NCBI GenBank assembly: GCA_002869065.1
Contig: PKTR01000004.1
Coordinates: forward strand, 1 to 64,000
Reading direction: 5' to 3'
Source: Hyphomicrobiales bacterium
GTDB taxonomy: Bacteria; Pseudomonadota; Alphaproteobacteria; Rhizobiales; Rhodobiaceae
DNA length: 64,000 bases
The notes under the pieces were generated by a model. That model ran no database searches. It saw only the letters and a list, made by a program, of their open reading frames with translations, and was not told the origin of the DNA. The position numbers and the translations under genes were made by a program. Every line of letters begins with the position of its first letter. The stretch's first letter is position 1. Shown here piece after piece: positions 35,654 to 47,100 of this stretch.

Positions 35654-37786
35654 CTACTCGAGGAAAACCGTAACCCGGTCGGCCTTGCCGTCGGCATCGA
35701 TAACCGACACGGTCGCGTAGCCCGGACTATCCGGTTGCCAGCGCGCCTCACGCGAAAACGGTTCACGCGCAAGCGGCTGCCCATTGACCAGCCAGACGAA
35801 AGGCGGCGCGCCATTGCGCACCTTCAACGCGAGCTCCATCGCCCGCGTGCCGCCAAGCCCGAGATCGACCCGCACGCCGTCACGCGGGAAAGCGATCTCC
35901 GGCCCGGTTTCGCGCTCGACGATACCCTCGCTCGGATGCCGGAAGCGCTTCAGCGGCGGCGGCAGATCGTGGCTCGTGGCAATCAGCGTCCCGCGCGGCG
36001 CCGGCCCGAACGGAACCCGCTCGCTTTCGAGCCGGGCAAAGGCGTCGAACAGGATCGGTGCGGCGGCCTCGATCCCGGTCATGCGCGAAATCGGCTGAGC
36101 GTCCGGCCGTCCGACCCACACGGCAATCACGTGCCTGCCGTCATAACCAACCGCCCAGGCGTCCCGATAGCCATAGGAGGTGCCGGTCTTGAAGGCGATG
36201 CCGATTGAGCTCGCGTTGGCCGGCGGCGGTGCGCCGGCAAGAATATCGCTGACGTACCAGGCCGACTTTTCGTCGAGCACACGCTGCGACGACGGCCGCT
36301 CGGTCGCGGGTGGCACATCGAGTCGGTCGACGAGCGAAACGGGCTGCCCGCCCCGCGCGAGCGCCGCGTAGAGCATTGCCAGATCGCGCAAGGTGACGCC
36401 GACACCGCCAAGCCCGACCGCGAGATTGGGCGCCGACAGATCGGGCAGCACCGGCGCTGCCCCTGCCCGCTTCATGCGCCCGACGAGTTTTGCCGGCCCG
36501 ACCGCATCGAGCAGCAGCACGGCGGGCACGTTGAGCGAACGCTGCAGCGCCTGGCGCACCGTCACCGTGCCATTGTAACCGCCGTCGAAATTGGTCGGCG
36601 TATAACCGCCGAAGCTTGTCGGCCGGTCCTCGATCAGGCTTTCGGGATGAACCAACCCGGCTTCGAGCGCGATGCCGTAGATCAGCGGTTTCAACGTCGA
36701 GCCCGGCGAGCGCACCGCGCGGCTCATGTCGATGAAGCCGCCACGCTCGCCATCGAGCAGGTTCGGCGACCCGACGCTCGCCAGCACCTCGCCGTTTTCG
36801 TGATCGACAACGATCAGCGCCGCCGACATATGCTTGCCGAGCCCGGTCACCCGATCGGCGATCAGGGTTTCGAGCCGCTTTTGCAACCTCCGTTCGATGG
36901 TCAGGTGATGTGCGCCCTTTTCCGGGTCCTCCAATCGGACTCGCTCGGCGGCGTGCGCGGCGTATTTCGGAAAGGCCTTGCGCCGTTTCGGCATCGGCTC
37001 ACGTCGCGCCGCCACGGCCTCTTCGGCATTGATAACGCCGGCCAACACCATCCGTTCGAGAACCCGGTTACGCGCGGCTTCCGCCGTCGCCCTGTGCCGG
37101 TCCGGCCGCCGGGTCTCCGGCGATTGCGGCAGGGCGACGAGCAACGCCGCTTCGCCGATGGTCAGCCGCGACGGCTCCTTGCCGAGATAGGCGAGCGAGG
37201 CCGCCCGGATGCCTTCCAGATTGCCGCCATAGGGCGCCAGCGTAAGATAGAGCGTGAGGATATCGTCCTTGGTCAGCCGCCGTTCCAAGGCCAGCGCCGA
37301 GCGCGCCTGGGCCATCTTGCCGGCAAGGCTGCGCGTATTGGCATCCTCGATCAGCCGCGCCACCTGCATGGTGATCGTGGATGCTCCCGACACGATCCGC
37401 CCGCCGGCGGCGACGAACTGACCGGCGGCGCGCACAACGGCTCTCGCATCGACGCCCCTGTGATCGCGGAACCGCCGGTCTTCATAGGCAAGCAGGAAGG
37501 AAATGAAGGTCGGATCGACCTCATCGAGCGTCACCGGCATGCGCCAGCGCCCGTCGGCCACCTGGAAGGGCCTGAGCAGCCGCCCGTTGCGGTCAAGCAC
37601 CACCGTCGAGGTCTCAACATCGAGAGACGGCAACGGCGTCTCGTCGATGGCCTTGTCGATGCCGAACGGCAGAACAGAAACAGCGGCAAGGATCGCAGCG
37701 ACGCCAAGCGATCCGGCCACGCGCCGCCATCGCCAGCCTGCCGCCGGTCTCACCCGTTCCGTTTTCTCAATCCTGTCCGTCGTCAT
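35654..37786 (-). CDS. pbpC: Penicillin-binding protein 1C
   Basis: 710 residues from MTTDRIEKTERV; the longer in-frame extension looks non-coding. One N-terminal TM anchor (about 25-45). GT51 transglycosylase: LAYEDRRFRDHRGVDARAV and SGASTITMQVARL. Transpeptidase: SPGSTLKPLIYG (SxxK), SLN and KTGTSYGYRD. A C-terminal BiPBP_C beta-domain (about 620-710). It acts in the periplasm on peptidoglycan. It follows the alpha-2-macroglobulin gene directly, the pairing known from E. coli yfhM-pbpC. Confidence 0.95.
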   Translation of the reverse strand: MTTDRIEKTERVRPAAGWRWRRVAGSLGVAAILAAVSVLPFGIDKAIDETPLPSLDVETSTVVLDRNGRLLRPFQVADGRWRMPVTLDEVDPTFISFLLAYEDRRFRDHRGVDARAVVRAAGQFVAAGGRIVSGASTITMQVARLIEDANTRSLAGKMAQARSALALERRLTKDDILTLYLTLAPYGGNLEGIRAASLAYLGKEPSRLTIGEAALLVALPQSPETRRPDRHRATAEAARNRVLERMVLAGVINAEEAVAARREPMPKRRKAFPKYAAHAAERVRLEDPEKGAHHLTIERRLQKRLETLIADRVTGLGKHMSAALIVVDHENGEVLASVGSPNLLDGERGGFIDMSRAVRSPGSTLKPLIYGIALEAGLVHPESLIEDRPTSFGGYTPTNFDGGYNGTVTVRQALQRSLNVPAVLLLDAVGPAKLVGRMKRAGAAPVLPDLSAPNLAVGLGGVGVTLRDLAMLYAALARGGQPVSLVDRLDVPPATERPSSQRVLDEKSAWYVSDILAGAPPPANASSIGIAFKTGTSYGYRDAWAVGYDGRHVIAVWVGRPDAQPISRMTGIEAAAPILFDAFARLESERVPFGPAPRGTLIATSHDLPPPLKRFRHPSEGIVERETGPEIAFPRDGVRVDLGLGGTRAMELALKVRNGAPPFVWLVNGQPLAREPFSREARWQPDSPGYATVSVIDADGKADRVTVFLE

Positions 37787-37906
37787 CGTCGGCCGTCCCC
37801 GGCCCCCCGGACATTTTGCATTCGCGATGGATCGCCAAAATGTTCCGTTCCTTTGTTTAGCCGCATCTTTGTCGACGCCAATTGTTCCAATTGGCTGCAC
37901 GATGCT

Positions 37907-40900
37907 CTAACGCAGCGGGCCGATGACCTCGATGCGTGTGCTGTCGGTGCGACCCTGCAGGTCCGGCCGGTACATATCTTCAATCGTCGCCGCCGGATGC
38001 GCGAAGGTGCCCGGCGAAACGGCGCGAGCGATATAGCCGACGCGGAACGTCAGGTTCTTGCCCGGCTGGCGGTTGTAGACCGCGACGAACCGATCGCTGC
38101 GATATTCCGTGTGGTCGGCCGAATTCAGCAGCCCTTCCCACCCGAGATTGTTGACGTTGCCGCCGCTCAGCAGGTTCGGATTGTCGATCTCGACGCCCGC
38201 CGGCAGCGGATCGACGATCATCAGCCGGCCGCGCACGTCGAACTGTGCGCGGATCGACAGGATCACGGCGAAGCGTTCGTTCTGCCCGATGCGGGAGATG
38301 TCGATCGCGTTGCCTTCCAGATCGTAATAGTTGCGCTCGATCCAGAAGCCGTTGCCGCCCGCCGGCTCAGGCACGCGCGGAATGCCGGTATAGGTGGCAA
38401 TCGCCGTCTGCGCCGTATCGCCCGCGTTTTCGATGGTCACCGGCGCCGATGCCAACGCAGCCGCGTTGAACCGCTCGAAGAGCTGTCCGCCGACCGCCCG
38501 ACCATCGAGCTTGAGGTCCGGCTTCGAGGCACTGTTGAGCAACGCATTCGCCGCCAGCAGCATCCAGGCCTTTTCCTGCGTGCTGGTGTATTTGCGCGCC
38601 TCGCGATCATCGGCCACCTCGTTGGCGAGAGCGGCCAGATCGAGCGACTTGCTGCGGGTTTCGGCAACCAGCGTCAGCAGAGCCGAACGGTCGCGCAGGC
38701 CCGAACCGTAATCGTCACGTGACGTCTGACGGTCCTCTTCCGCCTTCTTCAGGTCGGCATAAGCCGCCTTGAAGGCCCGGTCGGCACGCGTCCGGTCGCC
38801 GTACAGCGCAAGCGCCGCGCCGAGCTGGGCCTTGGCAAGCGGTGTCGCGAACGAGTCGAGCTTGGTGCCAACATAGTAGCGAAGGTCGCCGATCGACGCC
38901 CGGCCGTTGCGCGCCAGAACATAGAGCGCATAGGCGAGGTCCTGGCCGCCATAGTTGAAGTCCGACGCGTAGGCGATCCGGTTCGACAGGTTGTCGAGCG
39001 CGATGTCGAAGGAGAGCTGCGGCATCGCATAGCCCTTTTCGCGCGCCCGCGTCAGGAAGTCGGTGACGTAGGAATCGAGCCACAGATCGTCATATCCCGG
39101 CCCCCACAGCCCGAACGAGCCGGAGCTCGACTGCTTGGTCAGCACATTGACGATGGCATCCTCGATCCGTTTGCGCACCTCGATATCCCGGCCAAAACCG
39201 GCAGCGAGCGAAACCGCGTCGAGATAGACGAGCGGCAGCGCCCGCGAGGTGATCTGCTCGGCACAGCCATACGGATAGCGGTCGAGCTCACGCAAGAGCT
39301 CCGGCACGTCGATACGCCCGGCCCCGCTGACCGCGACCGAGACCGAGCCGGTTCCGGAAAGGAACTCGCTCAGCGGCTCGCTGTCGAGAGTGAGCTTGCC
39401 GCCATTGGCCGCCAGCGCGACCACGGAGCGACGCGTCACCGGCTGTTCGTTGGAACGCACCCCAAGGGTCAGCCGCTTGGTGAGGTCAACCCCGGCCGGC
39501 GTCGTCACCACGATATCGATGGTGGCATCGCCAACACTGTCGGCCTCGACCGGCACAATGATTTTCTCACGCCCGCCCTCGGCCAGTTCGACGATACGAT
39601 TGGCATCGCCCGGCCGCAGAATCAGTTCGTCCGTCGCGCTGATCGACATCGTGGTCGTGCCGGCCGGCCCTTCGGTATGGGCCAGTTCGACCAGAATGCG
39701 CGAGCGATCGCCCGGCGCCATGAATTGCGGCGTGCTGGCGAGCACGACGATATCGTCGCGCACAATCACGTCCTTCTCGGCGTGACCGACGCCATCGCCG
39801 CTCCAGGCAATCGCCATGACACGCACGGCGCCATTAAAGTCCGGCATGTCGAAGGTAACGTCGGCGCGGCCGTTTTCATCGACCTTCACGATGCCAGAGA
39901 AGAAGGCGATAAGCTGCTCCGTCGGCGGCGGACCGCTCGACGACATGCCACCCTCGTCACCGCCCGAACGCACCCGGCCGGGCACGCCCTGCATGCGGTC
40001 GATGAGCTGGCCGTAGAGGTCGCGGATCTCCATACCGAGCTGGCGCTGGCCGAAATACCATTTCTCCGGTGCCGGCGTCTTGAATGCCGTCAGGTTGAGA
40101 ATGCCGATATCGACCGCGGCAATCGTGACATAGGCGTCCTTGCCCTTCGGCAGGTTGTCGATGGTCAGGCCGATATCGAACGGCCCGCGCGGCCGCACCC
40201 GCTCCTCGATATCGAGCGCAACGGACAGCGCCCGGTCAGCCGGATCGACCTTCGCCCAGGCAAGGCCGAGCGCACGCGCCGGCATCCGCTTGGCATCAAG
40301 ATCCATCGGTCGTACGAGCATCGCCGCCACATAGGCGCCCGCGCCCCACTCCGCCGTGACCGGAACCTCGACGGTTGCGCCCTCTTCCGGCACGTCCACT
40401 TCACGCACCGATATCAGCCGGTCGTCGATCACCATGACCATCGCTCGGCCGCCGAAACGCGGTTCGATGTGAACCCGCGCGGTGTCGCCGACAGCATAAG
40501 AATCCTTGTCAAGCGCAACGCGCAACAGGTCAGGCGTGTCCGCCCCGGTCTGCGCCATATACCAGCCGGCGCTGAAGCCGTAGCTCGATGCGGTCGCCCC
40601 TTCCCCTTCGGTAGAGATTTCGAGTCGGTAGCGGCCCCATTTCACCGGCGATTCGACCTTGGCCGGCCCGTCCGTGCCGATCGACAGCGTCCCCGTTGCG
40701 ATCCGCTTGGTAACGGTGACCGGCTCATAGTTCCACACGCCGTTCTGCTCGTACCACTGGAACGAGGTATCGATATCGACGAGACGCCAGGTGACGTTGT
40801 CGGCGGCGATCCGCTTGCCAGACTCGTCGATCATGATGATCTCGAATCCAGCCGTACCGCCCTCGTCGACGGCATCTTCGAACAGCGGCTTGATACCGAT

Positions 40901-43402
40901 ACGCGGACCCGACGGCGCCACCGGCACGTCGATCTTGCGCTCGACCGCGCGGCCGCCATTGTCGACCACGCGGGTGAGGATCTCAGCCTTGAAGAGTTTC
41001 GTCGGCGACGGCGCAGCCGGCACCTCGAACGAAATCGTCGCCGCGCCGTCGATATCCGTGTAGGCACCATCGAGCGGCTGACGCAGCGCCTCGGCAGATT
41101 CCTCGCTGAGGCCGAAGCGGTAGCCCGGCCAGGCGTCGAGAGTATCGACCGACGACATGGTCAGCGTCGCTTCGACCGGCAGATCGCCCGCCGGCGGCCC
41201 ATAGAGATAATGCGACGTCACGCTGAACGACGCCGGCTCGCCGGCAACCAGCGTTTCCAGATCGCTGTCGACAACGACGTCGATGCGTTCCGGCAGGAAG
41301 TCCTCGACGAGGAAGGTCTGCTCGGCCAGACGGTCGCCCTTCGGATCGGCATAGGCCGCGACCCGCCAGGTACCGTGCATGACGCCGGAATGCAGCGGCA
41401 GATCGACCGAATGGCCGCCCGCCCCGCCGTCAACGCTCGTCACACGGCTGTGCTCGACGCCGTCAGGCCGGGTGAAGATGACGGTCAGCGGCAGGCCCGG
41501 CACCGCATTGGCGCGGGAATCACGGGCAAGCGTGGTGACATGGACCGTCTCACCGGCGCGGTAGACGCCGCGTTCGGTGGTCAGGAACACGTCGATCGGC
41601 ATCGGCGCCGGCCGGCCATCGACGCCGCGGTCGGTCAGATCGTACGGACTCTTGGTCAGATCGAGGAAGCCGTAATCGCCGCCATTGGTCTCGGCGACGA
41701 GAATGGCCGGCGCGTTGCCGCCACTTCCGCGCATCAGACCAGCATCGAAGCGCGCATAGCCAGCCGCATCGGTGCTGACGACACCGAGCACTTCGTCATT
41801 CTTGGCAACGAGGCGAACGCGAACGCCCGACATCGCATCCGCCGACGACAGCGAGCGCACGAAGGCATGCATCCCGTCATTACCGGAGAAAGCCGCAAGC
41901 CCGAGGTCGGAGACGACGAACCACTGGCTCGCGCGCGGGCCCCAGCTTTCCGCGTTGTTGCCCTTCGCCCGCGCCGTCATGACATAGGCGCCCGGCTTCA
42001 GCGTACCGACCACATCATCAATGGCGACCTGTGCGGTGATCTCCTGATTGAGCACCGTGTCGACCTCGATGATGCCGGACCAGACCTTTTCGCCGAGATC
42101 GGTTTCGACCTGATCGATCTGCCAGGAGCTGAGTTGGCGCAGGAAGGTGCCGCCGGCAACGGCGTTGGCAATCGAGCGATCGCCGATGCGATGCACCTGC
42201 GCTTCGATCTCCTCGGCATTGACGGTGATCACCGGCAGCGCCGGCTTGCCGCCCGCCGGCAGCACGTAGTTGCGGCCGATGAAACGCACAGACGGCGCGC
42301 GATCGCGCACGTAGATGTCGAGATCGATCTGCTTTTCGATCTTCTCGCCGTCGGCCCCCGGCAGGCCCGGACGCACCGACATCGCATAGCGCTGGCCATG
42401 CTTCACGCCGTCGGCGCAGATCTGCTTGTCCTCAACCTCGATCGACAGCCCCTCGCCGCCGCTGACGGTGACGAAGTCGGCAAGCCCGTCCCGCTTCTTC
42501 GGCAACGGATCGGAGAACACCAGACAGATTCGCGGCGCCGCCGCATCTGATTCGACCGAATGATCGACAATGCGGAAGCCATGTTCGGCAACCAGCGAAT
42601 CATAGGTCGAGCGAATACCGGCATCTTCGCGCAGCGCCAGGCTCGCCCGGTAGGAGCGGATCGCCGAGCGCCACGAGCGCCGCTTGGCCATCGCGCGTCC
42701 GATCAGATTGAGCGCGCGAACCTGTTCGTCGCTATTTCCGGCGCGCAGATAGGCGTTCACCGAACCGGTAACGGCTTCCTGGCGGTTGCGCCGCTGGTTG
42801 CGCCAATCCTTGTCATTGTCGGCAATGCGCGCGGCCGCAAAGGAAGACCACGGCTCGAAATCGTCCGGGTTGATCGACAGCGCCCGCCCGAAAGCTTCCG
42901 CCGCAACGGCCGGATTGCCGCTCGCGCCCCAGCCGCGGTCGAGCAGCGCGCCATAGCTTTCGCCGCCGGCGTTGAACGCCTGACCGAGCTTGGCCGCAAA
43001 GCGCTGTGCGTCGCTGACGACGCCCGGACGCAGGAAGCTGAGTTCGGACAGACGCGTCTTTTCAAGGTTGGGATCCGCTTTCTTGGCCCGCGCCACGATG
43101 CGCCCGGCAACCGCGCCATCGAAACCGCGCAGTTCCGTGAAGTCGCTCTTCAGGAAACACCAGCCCGCGCTGGTGTTGAAGGTAAAGGCAACGCAGCGCT
43201 TGTCCTTCAGGCAGGCCGCCTTGCAGGCGTCGAGATCGACCTCCTTGAGGATATCGAAATCGCGGCCGAAATAGTCGGCGCCCTGGGTGATGATGAGATC
43301 GCGCTCGGCCGCTGATACGGGCCCCACCCATGTGGTCAGGGCAACGAGCGAAACGGCGAGAAACGTCGTGATGACGGACAGGCCACGAACAAGACCCGGC
43401 AT
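37907..43402 (-). CDS. Bacterial alpha-2-macroglobulin with N-terminal PAN/Apple domain
   Basis: 1831 residues from MPGLVRGLSVITT; GGGAGG precedes it. Signal peptide about 1-32. PAN/Apple-like domain about 45-105 with the cysteines of DACKAACLKDKRCVAF and GWCFLKSD. Long MG-domain array, a bait-like region and the thioester motif CAEQ at residues 1380-1383 (context RYPYGCAEQITSRALPL), then the alpha/alpha toroid and a receptor-like C-terminal domain. It is predicted to trap proteases in the periplasm. PbpC downstream would then repair peptidoglycan. No lipobox is visible after the signal peptide, so it may be soluble rather than lipid-anchored. Confidence 0.94.
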   Translation of the reverse strand: MPGLVRGLSVITTFLAVSLVALTTWVGPVSAAERDLIITQGADYFGRDFDILKEVDLDACKAACLKDKRCVAFTFNTSAGWCFLKSDFTELRGFDGAVAGRIVARAKKADPNLEKTRLSELSFLRPGVVSDAQRFAAKLGQAFNAGGESYGALLDRGWGASGNPAVAAEAFGRALSINPDDFEPWSSFAAARIADNDKDWRNQRRNRQEAVTGSVNAYLRAGNSDEQVRALNLIGRAMAKRRSWRSAIRSYRASLALREDAGIRSTYDSLVAEHGFRIVDHSVESDAAAPRICLVFSDPLPKKRDGLADFVTVSGGEGLSIEVEDKQICADGVKHGQRYAMSVRPGLPGADGEKIEKQIDLDIYVRDRAPSVRFIGRNYVLPAGGKPALPVITVNAEEIEAQVHRIGDRSIANAVAGGTFLRQLSSWQIDQVETDLGEKVWSGIIEVDTVLNQEITAQVAIDDVVGTLKPGAYVMTARAKGNNAESWGPRASQWFVVSDLGLAAFSGNDGMHAFVRSLSSADAMSGVRVRLVAKNDEVLGVVSTDAAGYARFDAGLMRGSGGNAPAILVAETNGGDYGFLDLTKSPYDLTDRGVDGRPAPMPIDVFLTTERGVYRAGETVHVTTLARDSRANAVPGLPLTVIFTRPDGVEHSRVTSVDGGAGGHSVDLPLHSGVMHGTWRVAAYADPKGDRLAEQTFLVEDFLPERIDVVVDSDLETLVAGEPASFSVTSHYLYGPPAGDLPVEATLTMSSVDTLDAWPGYRFGLSEESAEALRQPLDGAYTDIDGAATISFEVPAAPSPTKLFKAEILTRVVDNGGRAVERKIDVPVAPSGPRIGIKPLFEDAVDEGGTAGFEIIMIDESGKRIAADNVTWRLVDIDTSFQWYEQNGVWNYEPVTVTKRIATGTLSIGTDGPAKVESPVKWGRYRLEISTEGEGATASSYGFSAGWYMAQTGADTPDLLRVALDKDSYAVGDTARVHIEPRFGGRAMVMVIDDRLISVREVDVPEEGATVEVPVTAEWGAGAYVAAMLVRPMDLDAKRMPARALGLAWAKVDPADRALSVALDIEERVRPRGPFDIGLTIDNLPKGKDAYVTIAAVDIGILNLTAFKTPAPEKWYFGQRQLGMEIRDLYGQLIDRMQGVPGRVRSGGDEGGMSSSGPPPTEQLIAFFSGIVKVDENGRADVTFDMPDFNGAVRVMAIAWSGDGVGHAEKDVIVRDDIVVLASTPQFMAPGDRSRILVELAHTEGPAGTTTMSISATDELILRPGDANRIVELAEGGREKIIVPVEADSVGDATIDIVVTTPAGVDLTKRLTLGVRSNEQPVTRRSVVALAANGGKLTLDSEPLSEFLSGTGSVSVAVSGAGRIDVPELLRELDRYPYGCAEQITSRALPLVYLDAVSLAAGFGRDIEVRKRIEDAIVNVLTKQSSSGSFGLWGPGYDDLWLDSYVTDFLTRAREKGYAMPQLSFDIALDNLSNRIAYASDFNYGGQDLAYALYVLARNGRASIGDLRYYVGTKLDSFATPLAKAQLGAALALYGDRTRADRAFKAAYADLKKAEEDRQTSRDDYGSGLRDRSALLTLVAETRSKSLDLAALANEVADDREARKYTSTQEKAWMLLAANALLNSASKPDLKLDGRAVGGQLFERFNAAALASAPVTIENAGDTAQTAIATYTGIPRVPEPAGGNGFWIERNYYDLEGNAIDISRIGQNERFAVILSIRAQFDVRGRLMIVDPLPAGVEIDNPNLLSGGNVNNLGWEGLLNSADHTEYRSDRFVAVYNRQPGKNLTFRVGYIARAVSPGTFAHPAATIEDMYRPDLQGRTDSTRIEVIGPLR

Positions 43403-44120
43403 GGCAACCTCCCATTTGCGCGCTTTCGGCCCCCTGAGGCTGAAGCCTCCGAACCAATGCGCTCGCAATTCTCAGAACGCTACGTGACGACCGGATGGCG
43501 CTCCGGTCAAAAGCATTCAAAGGGCGTCGCCCCCGCCCGTATTTTTTTGTAGTGTAGCCCCCCTGCTCTCCCTGCGTAAAGGGTGAGGCGAAGCAAACAG
43601 GATTGATCCGGAAACGTCTAACCGAGACCTCGCGAGGGCCCGAAAACCCTGCGGCTGGCTCCCGCCACGGCTCTCGTTTGAACGGCGCGCGAAAGCTGTC
43701 CACTCCCCCGCCGCGCCGGCAAATCCGTGTAACAATATATCATAATTTGTGAAACCGTCGTTTTTATTTGATTTATTCTAAAATAATACGGACGCAGCCA
43801 CCCGAGCATCGGAGATAAACTGAATTACTTGTGGGGATTACAGAAAAACACGGTTTTCGTGTTGAAATACGAAACTCGAAACGCCTTTCCACACAGCTTT
43901 GCCATCTTCTTGCGCCAATGCATCCGATACAGTATGACCCAAACTTCGGGATCGTCTTACTGCGAGGGTCTGACAGGGACGACTGCGACTTTCGGCATTG
44001 AAATGGCTGCCGGTTTTCCGACAGCCTGAGGTCAGTTATTGTGTATTGACCACGGTGCTGGGAGCAAGTCGCCCGACAGTCGAGAGAAGCCACCTGAGGC
44101 GATTCAACTAGTTGGTTTAT
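43403..44120. other. 718-bp non-coding divergent region between alpha-2-macroglobulin and rkpA
   Basis: No supported gene. Short open frames here have no ribosome site and composition unlike the neighbours. The segment 43725-43800 is strongly AT-rich and is the best candidate promoter zone. Both flanking genes are read outward, so it holds two promoters at least. Confidence 0.5.
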
Positions 44121-47100
44121 ATGGGAAATTCAACGGCCCCCATGAACGGTGACAAGCGCGACATTGCGATAATCGGTTACGCTTGCCGACTCCCGTCGGC
44201 CCCGAATCCGGATGCCTTCTGGTCGACGCTGATCGACGGTCGCTGCGCCATCGGCTCTATTTCGAGCGACAGATGGGCGCCCGAGCGGTTCGGTCATCCG
44301 AACAGAACGGCTGCCGGCAAAAGCTATACCTGGGCTGCGGGACAGCTCGATGACGTCTGGGGTTTCGACCCCGGATTCTTCGGCATTTCGCCGCGCGAAG
44401 CGGCCCAGATGGACCCGCAGCAGCGCCTGCTGTTGCAGGTCGTCTGGGAAGCGCTCGAAAATGCGGGCATTCCGGCAAGCAAGCTCGCGGGCTCCGAAAC
44501 CGGCGTTTATGTCGGCACATCGTCGCTCGACTACGGCAACGGCTTCCTGTTCGACCCGGCCGCCGCCGACGTGCAGCTGATGACCGGCAACACGTTGTCG
44601 ATCGTCGCCAACCGCGTCTCGTATATTTTCGACCTTCGCGGCCCGAGCTTCGTCGTCGATACGGCGTGCTCGTCTTCGCTCGTCGCTCTGCATGAAGCGC
44701 TCGAAGCGATCCGCGCCGGTCATATCGACACCGCCATCGTGGCCGGCGTCCATCTTCTGCTGAGCCCGTTTGCGTTTGTCGGTTTTTCGCGCGCATCGAT
44801 GCTGTCGTCGACCGGCCTCTGCCGCGCCTTCGATGCCGATGGCGATGGCTATGTCCGCTCCGAGGGTTCGGTCGCATTCGTCATTCGCGCCGCCGACGTC
44901 GCCGAAAAGAACGGTGACCGCATTCACGGGCTTCTCGTCGGCTCCGGCATCAATTCCGACGGCCGCACGGTCGGCCTGTCGCTGCCCTCGCCGATGTCTC
45001 AGGCCGCCCTTCTCGACAAGGTCTACGACGAATACGCGATCGATCCGAACGGCCTTGCCTTCGTTGAAGCGCACGGCACCGGCACCCGCGTCGGCGATCC
45101 GGCCGAAACCGAAGCGCTCGGCACGATTCTGGGCCAGAAGCGCAAATCCGCCCTGCCGATTGGCTCGGTAAAGACGAATATCGGCCACCTCGAGCCGGTT
45201 TCCGGCCTTGCCGGCCTGTTGAAGGCGGTCATGGCGCTGGAACACGACGTGCTGCCGCCGTCGCTGCATTTCGAAACACCGAATCCCGACATCCCCTTCG
45301 ACAAGCTCAACCTCGAAGTGGTGACCAAGCCGCGCAAGCTGCCGCGTGGCAAGAAACCCCGCTACGCCGGCGTCAATTCCTTCGGCTTCGGCGGCACCAA
45401 CGCGCATGCAATCCTGCGCGATCCCGATCCGGTCAAGCCGCCGCGCGCGGTCAAGGTCGACGAACGCGCACCGCTGATCATCAGCGCCCAGTCGCCTGAG
45501 GCCCTGACCGAGCTGGCAGCCGCCTATCGCGAGCGCATCGACGCCGCCGATGAGACAATGGCCACCGGCATCGTCAATGCGGCCGCCTATAATCGCGACC
45601 GTCTGGACCGTCGCCTGCTGGTGCTCGGCGCCGGCAAGGACGCCAAACTCGCCGGTCTCGATGCTTTCATTGCCGGCGAAAAATCGCCGGATGTCGTCGA
45701 AGCGCGCACTGTCACGCGTTCGACGCCGGTTGCGTTCCTGTTCTCCGGCAACGGCTCGCAATGGGCCGGTATGGCGCAGGCCGCCTATCAGAACGACACC
45801 GATTTCCGCCGGGCGTTCGAGCATGTCGACCGCCGCTTCATGAGCGTTTCCGGCTGGTCTCTGCTGACCATGCTGTTCTCGCCCGAACTCGAAAACGAGA
45901 TCGAACGCACCGAAATCGCCCAGCCGCTGCTGTTCGGCGTCCAGGTCGCGATCGTCGAAGCGCTGCGCAAGCGCGGCCTCAACCCGACCGCCGTCGCCGG
46001 CCACAGTGTCGGCGAAGTGGCCGCTGCCTGGTGCGCAGGCGCGCTGGATCTCGACCAGGCGGTCAAGGTCATCCACGCCCGCAGCACCCATCAGGAGGTG
46101 GCCCGCCATCTCGGTACGATGGCCGCCCTGCTGCTTGGCGAGGAAGCCGCCCGTGAGGCGATCGACGACCCGCGCTTCAAGGGACTGGAACTCGCCGCGG
46201 TCAACAGCCCGCGCAGTGTCACCATTTCCGGTCCGGTCGAAACCATTGATGCCTTTGCCAAATACGCCCGCAAACAGCGCTGGGCCCTGCGCAAGCTCAA
46301 TCTCGACTACCCGTTCCACTGCGCACTGATCGATTCGATCGAGGCACCGCTGAAGGCGTCGCTTGAGGATCTCAAGCCGCATGCCGGCAAGGTCGCCTTC
46401 GTCTCTTCGGTCAAGGGCGTCGTGCTCGACGGCACCAAGCTCGGCACCGACTACTGGTGGGACAACGTCCGCGAGGCGGTCCATTTCGAGGCTTCGCTGA
46501 AGACCCTCAACATGCTCGGCCACCGGGTATTCGTTGAAATCGGTCCGCGCCCGGTGCTGACCACCTATGTCAACGACACCTATCGCGCGCTTGACGAATC
46601 CTGCGCCTGCCTGCCCGCGCTCGACAAGGACGACGCCGACAAAGCCGATCCGATCGGTCGCATCGTCGCGCTGGCGCTCGCCGCCGGCGGTCAGGTCGAT
46701 GACGCCGCTCTGTTCGGCAAGAGCATGGGTCCGCCGATCGATCTGCCCTACTACCCGTGGCAGAATCAGGAATTCCGCATCGGGCACACCGACGAGAATT
46801 TCAATTTCTTCGGCGGCGACAGCCATCCGCTGCTCGGCTTCCGGATCCGCCCGGAATCCGCCGAGTGGTTCAACCATGTCGATGACGAACTGATCCCGCT
46901 GCTGGCCGACCACAAGGTCGAGGACGCGGTCGTGTTCCCGGCCGCCGGCTACATCGAAATGGCGCTTGCCGCCGGCACCGCCTGGCTCGGCACCGATCAG
47001 ATCGAAATCCAGAACATGGACATCATCCGTCCGCTGGTCATCGATCATCACGGCACCCGCGAAACGATGCTGCAGATTTCCTCTGACGGCACCGTGTTCG

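Noticed and set aside
36647-38722. A plus-strand open frame of 691 codons across pbpC and the end of the alpha-2-macroglobulin gene
   Set aside because: It is antisense to two well-supported genes and its translation has no recognisable domain.
39677-42550. A plus-strand open frame of 957 codons opposite the alpha-2-macroglobulin gene
   Set aside because: It is an in-phase antisense shadow, Arg/His-rich, with no domain and no ribosome site.
43773-44093. A 106-residue minus-strand frame in the rkpA upstream region
   Set aside because: Cysteine- and serine-rich with no ribosome site or known pattern. It overlaps the likely promoter zone.
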